Assembly (NCBI GenBank): GCA_013002375.1
Contig: JABDJW010000231.1
Span: 1-26,319 of the forward strand
Direction of reading: 5' to 3'
DNA from: Acidimicrobiales bacterium
Lineage (GTDB): Bacteria > Actinomycetota > Acidimicrobiia > Acidimicrobiales > SHLQ01
Length of the DNA: 26,319 nucleotides
This document shows, piece after piece, positions 23,417 to 26,319 of the stretch. The notes beneath the pieces were generated by a model. It saw only the letters and a program-made list of their open reading frames with translations, did not search any database and was not told the DNA's origin. Each line of letters opens with the position of its first letter. Position 1 is the stretch's first letter. Position numbers and translations under genes: made by a program.

Positions 23417-24862
23417 TCACTCGACAACCGCGATGGTGTCGGCGAGCGGCACGGCCAGCGCGGTCGATCGGCTGCTGAAGCCGACCAGCTCGCGCTCGAC
23501 GACCACCGGCGAACTGGCATCGAGCAAGAGGGTGCCGGGCCCGTTGAGGTAGTCGCCCAGGTCGACGACGGCCCGGCCACTCGAGGGCAACTCGAGCTCG
23601 GCGACGACGGTGCCGTCGAGCCGGGTGACGGTGGCTTGCACGATGGTCTCGGCCAACGGGTTCAACACCGAGAAGGTCGACCGCGACGGATCGGCCAACC
23701 CGACGTCGATGGCCCACACCGTGGCGGCCAGCGGGCTGCCGATGGTGGAGGACAGTCCGTCCTCGGCGCCGACGACGACATCGAAGCGTTCGGCCACGAT
23801 GGGAATGCCGTTCTGCGACCGCACGATCAACGAGTAGTCGGTCACCCCCTCGAGGATTCGCCCGTCCTCGGTGTCGGGTCCGAACGTCAGTTGCACGCTC
23901 TGGCCCGGTCGAATTCGCCGCTCGACCGGTTCGACGGCCCGATCAGGGCCCACGAAGAACTCGATGTCGATCTCCGCGATCTCCTCGCTCGGGTTGGCCA
24001 CCACGATGGCCGTCGTGCGGTCGGCCGATGCCGACGCAACCGGGAAATACGCGACCTGGCTCGGACGGGACGCACCGGCGCTCACGCTCAGGCCCTGCCG
24101 CCCGGCGGTGCCATCGAGCAGCAATGCCCGCTCGACCACCAGCCGGCCCGAGCGGGCCCGCAGGAACGTCGATGCCTGGACACGATCGGCGACTTCCTCG
24201 TCGACGCGCAGCAGCCGGCTGGAGCGACCCGGGATGACGAGCGCCTCGTACGCCCGCGGGTTTCGGCCGCCGGCGTCGGTGAAGAACGTGATATCGGCCA
24301 CCGCGGTCTCCGGGAACGGATTGAATACCACCAGCGTCATCTCGGCGTCGTCCGCGGTCGCGCCGGCCGGGAAGAACCATCCGTCGGCGCCGCTGGTGAT
24401 GCAGGGCCGCCGGTCGGCCGCACCCAGTTCGGGGTCGATCGACTGATGCTCGACCAAGACACCCCCGCCACCGAACTCGGCGACCAGCGACACCGGAACC
24501 TCCCGATCGACGAGGTTCACCGGGACGACGTCGCGGCGCTCACCGGGGCCAAGCGTGATCGATTCGACCGCCGGTGCTCCGGGCGCCAGCCGGGAGTCGG
24601 CCACGACCGGGTATGCGGTGACCAGCCCGGTTCGCGGTTCCTGGGTGAGGTTGACGAGACTCACCGTGTCGTCCGCCTGCAAGGACGCAGCGGCGCAATA
24701 CCAGGTCGTACCGGCCGCCGAGGCCCGATTGGCCACCGCCAAGCCCGGCTCGATCACCGCGGTGACCGCGATCGGCCTCGGGCGTTCGCGCTCGTCGTAG
24801 ACCACCGCGCCGACCAGGAGGGCGGGCACCAGCAGCAGGGCGGGAAGGCGGAAGCCGTTCAC
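23417..24862 (-). CDS. DUF5719 family secreted/membrane-anchored protein
   Basis: The 481-aa product begins with a hydrophobic signal or anchor (LPALLLVPALLVGAVVY, about 6-22). The remainder is beta-rich and contains repeated units of the type 'l.v.NP..e.a.v.i.f', for example MTLVVFNPFPETAVADITFF, TAIVVANPSEEIAEIDIEFF and STFSVLNPLAETIVQATV. Each is followed by a 'v.pg.s..l.v' strand, suggesting tandem Ig-like beta domains outside the cell. DUF5719 is an actinobacterial family commonly next to a large glycosyltransferase gene near the manB/whiB region; its function is unknown. The GTG start overlaps the upstream gene stop by 4 nt (GTGA), so the two are coupled and probably work together at the cell surface. 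Confidence 0.82.
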   Translation of the reverse strand: MNGFRLPALLLVPALLVGAVVYDERERPRPIAVTAVIEPGLAVANRASAAGTTWYCAAASLQADDTVSLVNLTQEPRTGLVTAYPVVADSRLAPGAPAVESITLGPGERRDVVPVNLVDREVPVSLVAEFGGGGVLVEHQSIDPELGAADRRPCITSGADGWFFPAGATADDAEMTLVVFNPFPETAVADITFFTDAGGRNPRAYEALVIPGRSSRLLRVDEEVADRVQASTFLRARSGRLVVERALLLDGTAGRQGLSVSAGASRPSQVAYFPVASASADRTTAIVVANPSEEIAEIDIEFFVGPDRAVEPVERRIRPGQSVQLTFGPDTEDGRILEGVTDYSLIVRSQNGIPIVAERFDVVVGAEDGLSSTIGSPLAATVWAIDVGLADPSRSTFSVLNPLAETIVQATVTRLDGTVVAELELPSSGRAVVDLGDYLNGPGTLLLDASSPVVVERELVGFSSRSTALAVPLADTIAVVE

Positions 24863-26319
24863 CGCTTCGCCCCCGCGCGGGCCATCCGCTTCGCAGCCTT
24901 GGGTCGGGGCACCCGACGGAGCCAGAACACCGAGATGACGAAGGCCCAGGCGACCAGTTGACCGATCAGCGCCGCCCGGCGGGTGGCGGGTGTGCGGTAG
25001 AACAACTCGGCATCACCTTGCACGGTCGGCGTGAACCGATTGGCCCAGCCGAATCCCTCGGTCCGTACCGATGTCTGGCCGTCGACGGTGAGCCGCCAAC
25101 GGTGGTCGGCCGCCGTCGCCATGTGAACGTCGGCGCCGGGCGAGAACGGCCCGGTGAATCGATTCGGGTGTTCGGTGTTGGTCAAGACCGGTTCGGTATC
25201 AGCGGGGTTCGGGGTGTCGTCGGAGCCCGGCGGAACCGTCGCTCGGGCCGCAATGAACGCGTCGTTGCGGTACAGGCGAACCGAGCGGTTGATGCCCTCG
25301 ATCCGCACCAGGTCGAGTTGCTGAGCCAAACCACTGCGGAGTTGACCGGTGGCCGGGCTCTCGGCCGAGGACCGGGTGGCGAACGGCGCCGGCGCGTTCG
25401 CTTCGACCAGGACGACATACCGCACGCCCATCGGCGCCAGCGCTTCACCGAGCCGGCCGGACCGGCCATCGGTGGCCCGCTGCACCGCCGACAACACCCG
25501 GCGGGTGTCGTTGTCGAGCGGAGCCAGCACCTGGTCGCGGCCGGTCGGGCCACCGTTCTCGGTGAGCCCGAACGAGCTGTGGGCATCGATGTCCCAGCTC
25601 GCTACCGGCAAGAGTTCGGCATCGCCGAGCCACAGAACCCGGTACGGCACGTCGTCGGCGGCGAAGAGTTCGCGGTACTCGTTGGCGAAACCCCGCTCTG
25701 GCGCATTCCATCCCCCATCCACCGCGGCGACCACCAGCGGAACTCCGCCGAGCAGCACGCCGGCGAGGGCCACGCCGGCGCCGATCTGCCGCCAGCCGAA
25801 TCGATGCCGACCGAGATCGTGCTCGAACGCCGGCACGGCCATGGCCGAAGCGAGGGCCAGACCGAAGCCGGCGACCGCCAGCGGCACCTCCGGTGCGGGT
25901 AACGCAACGTCGAGCGCTCCCCACTGATCGGCCCAGGCCACCGCCCAGCCGGCCACGGTTACGAACCACCCGCGCACCGCCCAAACCAGCCGCCACCCGC
26001 GGCCCAGCAGAAGGGCAAAGACCGCCGGGGCCAACAGGGCGAACGGCAGCCAGGTCGACGTGAAGGGTCCGGTGTCGAAACGAAGCAGTTCCAGCAACGT
26101 GATATCGCCCGGTCCGGTGCGACCCGAACCGCCGATCGGCGCCCATTGCACGCCGTTGTGCAGGAACGCGATGGAGCCGGGAAGATGCAGCGCGACACCG
26201 CCGGCCGCGCCCAGAACAAGCACGAGCGCGATCCGAGGTATACCGCGCAAGCTGCCGACCACCAGTGATCCGACGACCACGCCGACGAGGACCAGAAGCG
26301 CCGCCGCAACGACCAGGGG
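24859..26319 (-). CDS. C-terminal part of a large multi-pass membrane protein, probable glycosyltransferase, 5' truncated
   Basis: The frame is open from the window edge (26319) to a TGA at 24859-24861, about 486 codons. It shows several TM helices in the first half (LVVAAALLVLVG, IALVLVLGAAGGVALHL, WLPFALLAPAVFALLLG, WFVTVAGWAVAWA, IGAGVALAGVLLGGVPLVVAAV). A long extracytoplasmic region (VPYRVLWLGDAELLP to FSPGADVHM) follows, then a last TM helix (LIGQLVAWAFVISVFWL) and a basic tail. Proteins with a GT2 domain followed by this type of membrane region precede DUF5719 in other actinobacteria, so the missing N-terminus probably holds a glycosyltransferase domain; that is inference. GTG codons near 26280 are inside the gene, not its start. 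Confidence 0.7.
   Translation of the reverse strand, partial: PLVVAAALLVLVGVVVGSLVVGSLRGIPRIALVLVLGAAGGVALHLPGSIAFLHNGVQWAPIGGSGRTGPGDITLLELLRFDTGPFTSTWLPFALLAPAVFALLLGRGWRLVWAVRGWFVTVAGWAVAWADQWGALDVALPAPEVPLAVAGFGLALASAMAVPAFEHDLGRHRFGWRQIGAGVALAGVLLGGVPLVVAAVDGGWNAPERGFANEYRELFAADDVPYRVLWLGDAELLPVASWDIDAHSSFGLTENGGPTGRDQVLAPLDNDTRRVLSAVQRATDGRSGRLGEALAPMGVRYVVLVEANAPAPFATRSSAESPATGQLRSGLAQQLDLVRIEGINRSVRLYRNDAFIAARATVPPGSDDTPNPADTEPVLTNTEHPNRFTGPFSPGADVHMATAADHRWRLTVDGQTSVRTEGFGWANRFTPTVQGDAELFYRTPATRRAALIGQLVAWAFVISVFWLRRVPRPKAAKRMARAGAKR

Overview
The window is high-GC, gene-dense DNA from an actinobacterium. It resembles the class Acidimicrobiia (Ilumatobacter-like) more than mycobacteria or Streptomyces. 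This placement is inferred from GTG-rich starts, an SH3-motif-type methionine aminopeptidase, DUF3499 and DUF5719 proteins, and an ahcY-manA-manB block of the kind conserved in Actinobacteria. No tRNA, rRNA, CRISPR array, phage gene or intact transposase was seen. No stretch longer than 300 bases lacks a gene; the longest gaps are about 268 bp (comF/ahcY) and 219 bp (ahcY/manA).

Region 1 (1-7185) is mostly catabolic and housekeeping. It holds the 3' end of an RNB-type ribonuclease overlapping tryptophan 2,3-dioxygenase, a DUF4332 helix-hairpin-helix protein, methionine aminopeptidase, and a TetR-like regulator with an unusual insertion in its DNA-binding domain. A MaoC-type hydratase and a crotonase-fold protein lacking both catalytic glutamates diverge from a 40-bp spacer. 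The crotonase gene overlaps hrpB.

Region 2 (7182-10383) is leftward: thiD, an aldose 1-epimerase-like protein, long-form hibernation promoting factor and comF, then a 268-bp repeat-bearing spacer with GGGGTCAGACCCC palindromes.

Region 3 (10384-19379) is leftward and is a sugar-activation and surface-glycan block. It contains a 1071-aa GT-C-like membrane protein, a GtrA-GT2 fusion, phosphomannomutase/phosphoglucomutase, a Trm112-like protein, mannose-6-phosphate isomerase, and S-adenosylhomocysteine hydrolase with a long structured leader. A plausible flow is fructose-6-P to mannose-6-P (ManA) to mannose-1-P (ManB). Nucleotide activation would occur elsewhere, followed by transfer to a polyprenyl phosphate by the GtrA-GT2 protein and use by the GT-C-like protein. 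The last two steps are inference.

Region 4 (19461-26319) contains a small zinc-ribbon protein, a CPBP-family membrane protease, DUF3499, and, on the other strand, ftsH with a membrane-anchored thioredoxin-like protein. Then come DUF5719 and the C-terminal part of a large membrane protein, probably a multi-pass glycosyltransferase, cut by the window edge.

The clearest cross-window signal is a TANNNT-like hexamer 6-8 nt before many start codons that lack a Shine-Dalgarno sequence. This is what leaderless transcription would look like. I found no clear undescribed defence or mobile system. The best leads are the structured ahcY leader, the degenerate crotonase, the altered TetR DNA-binding domain, the GtrA-GT2/GT-C pair and the palindromic repeat spacer.
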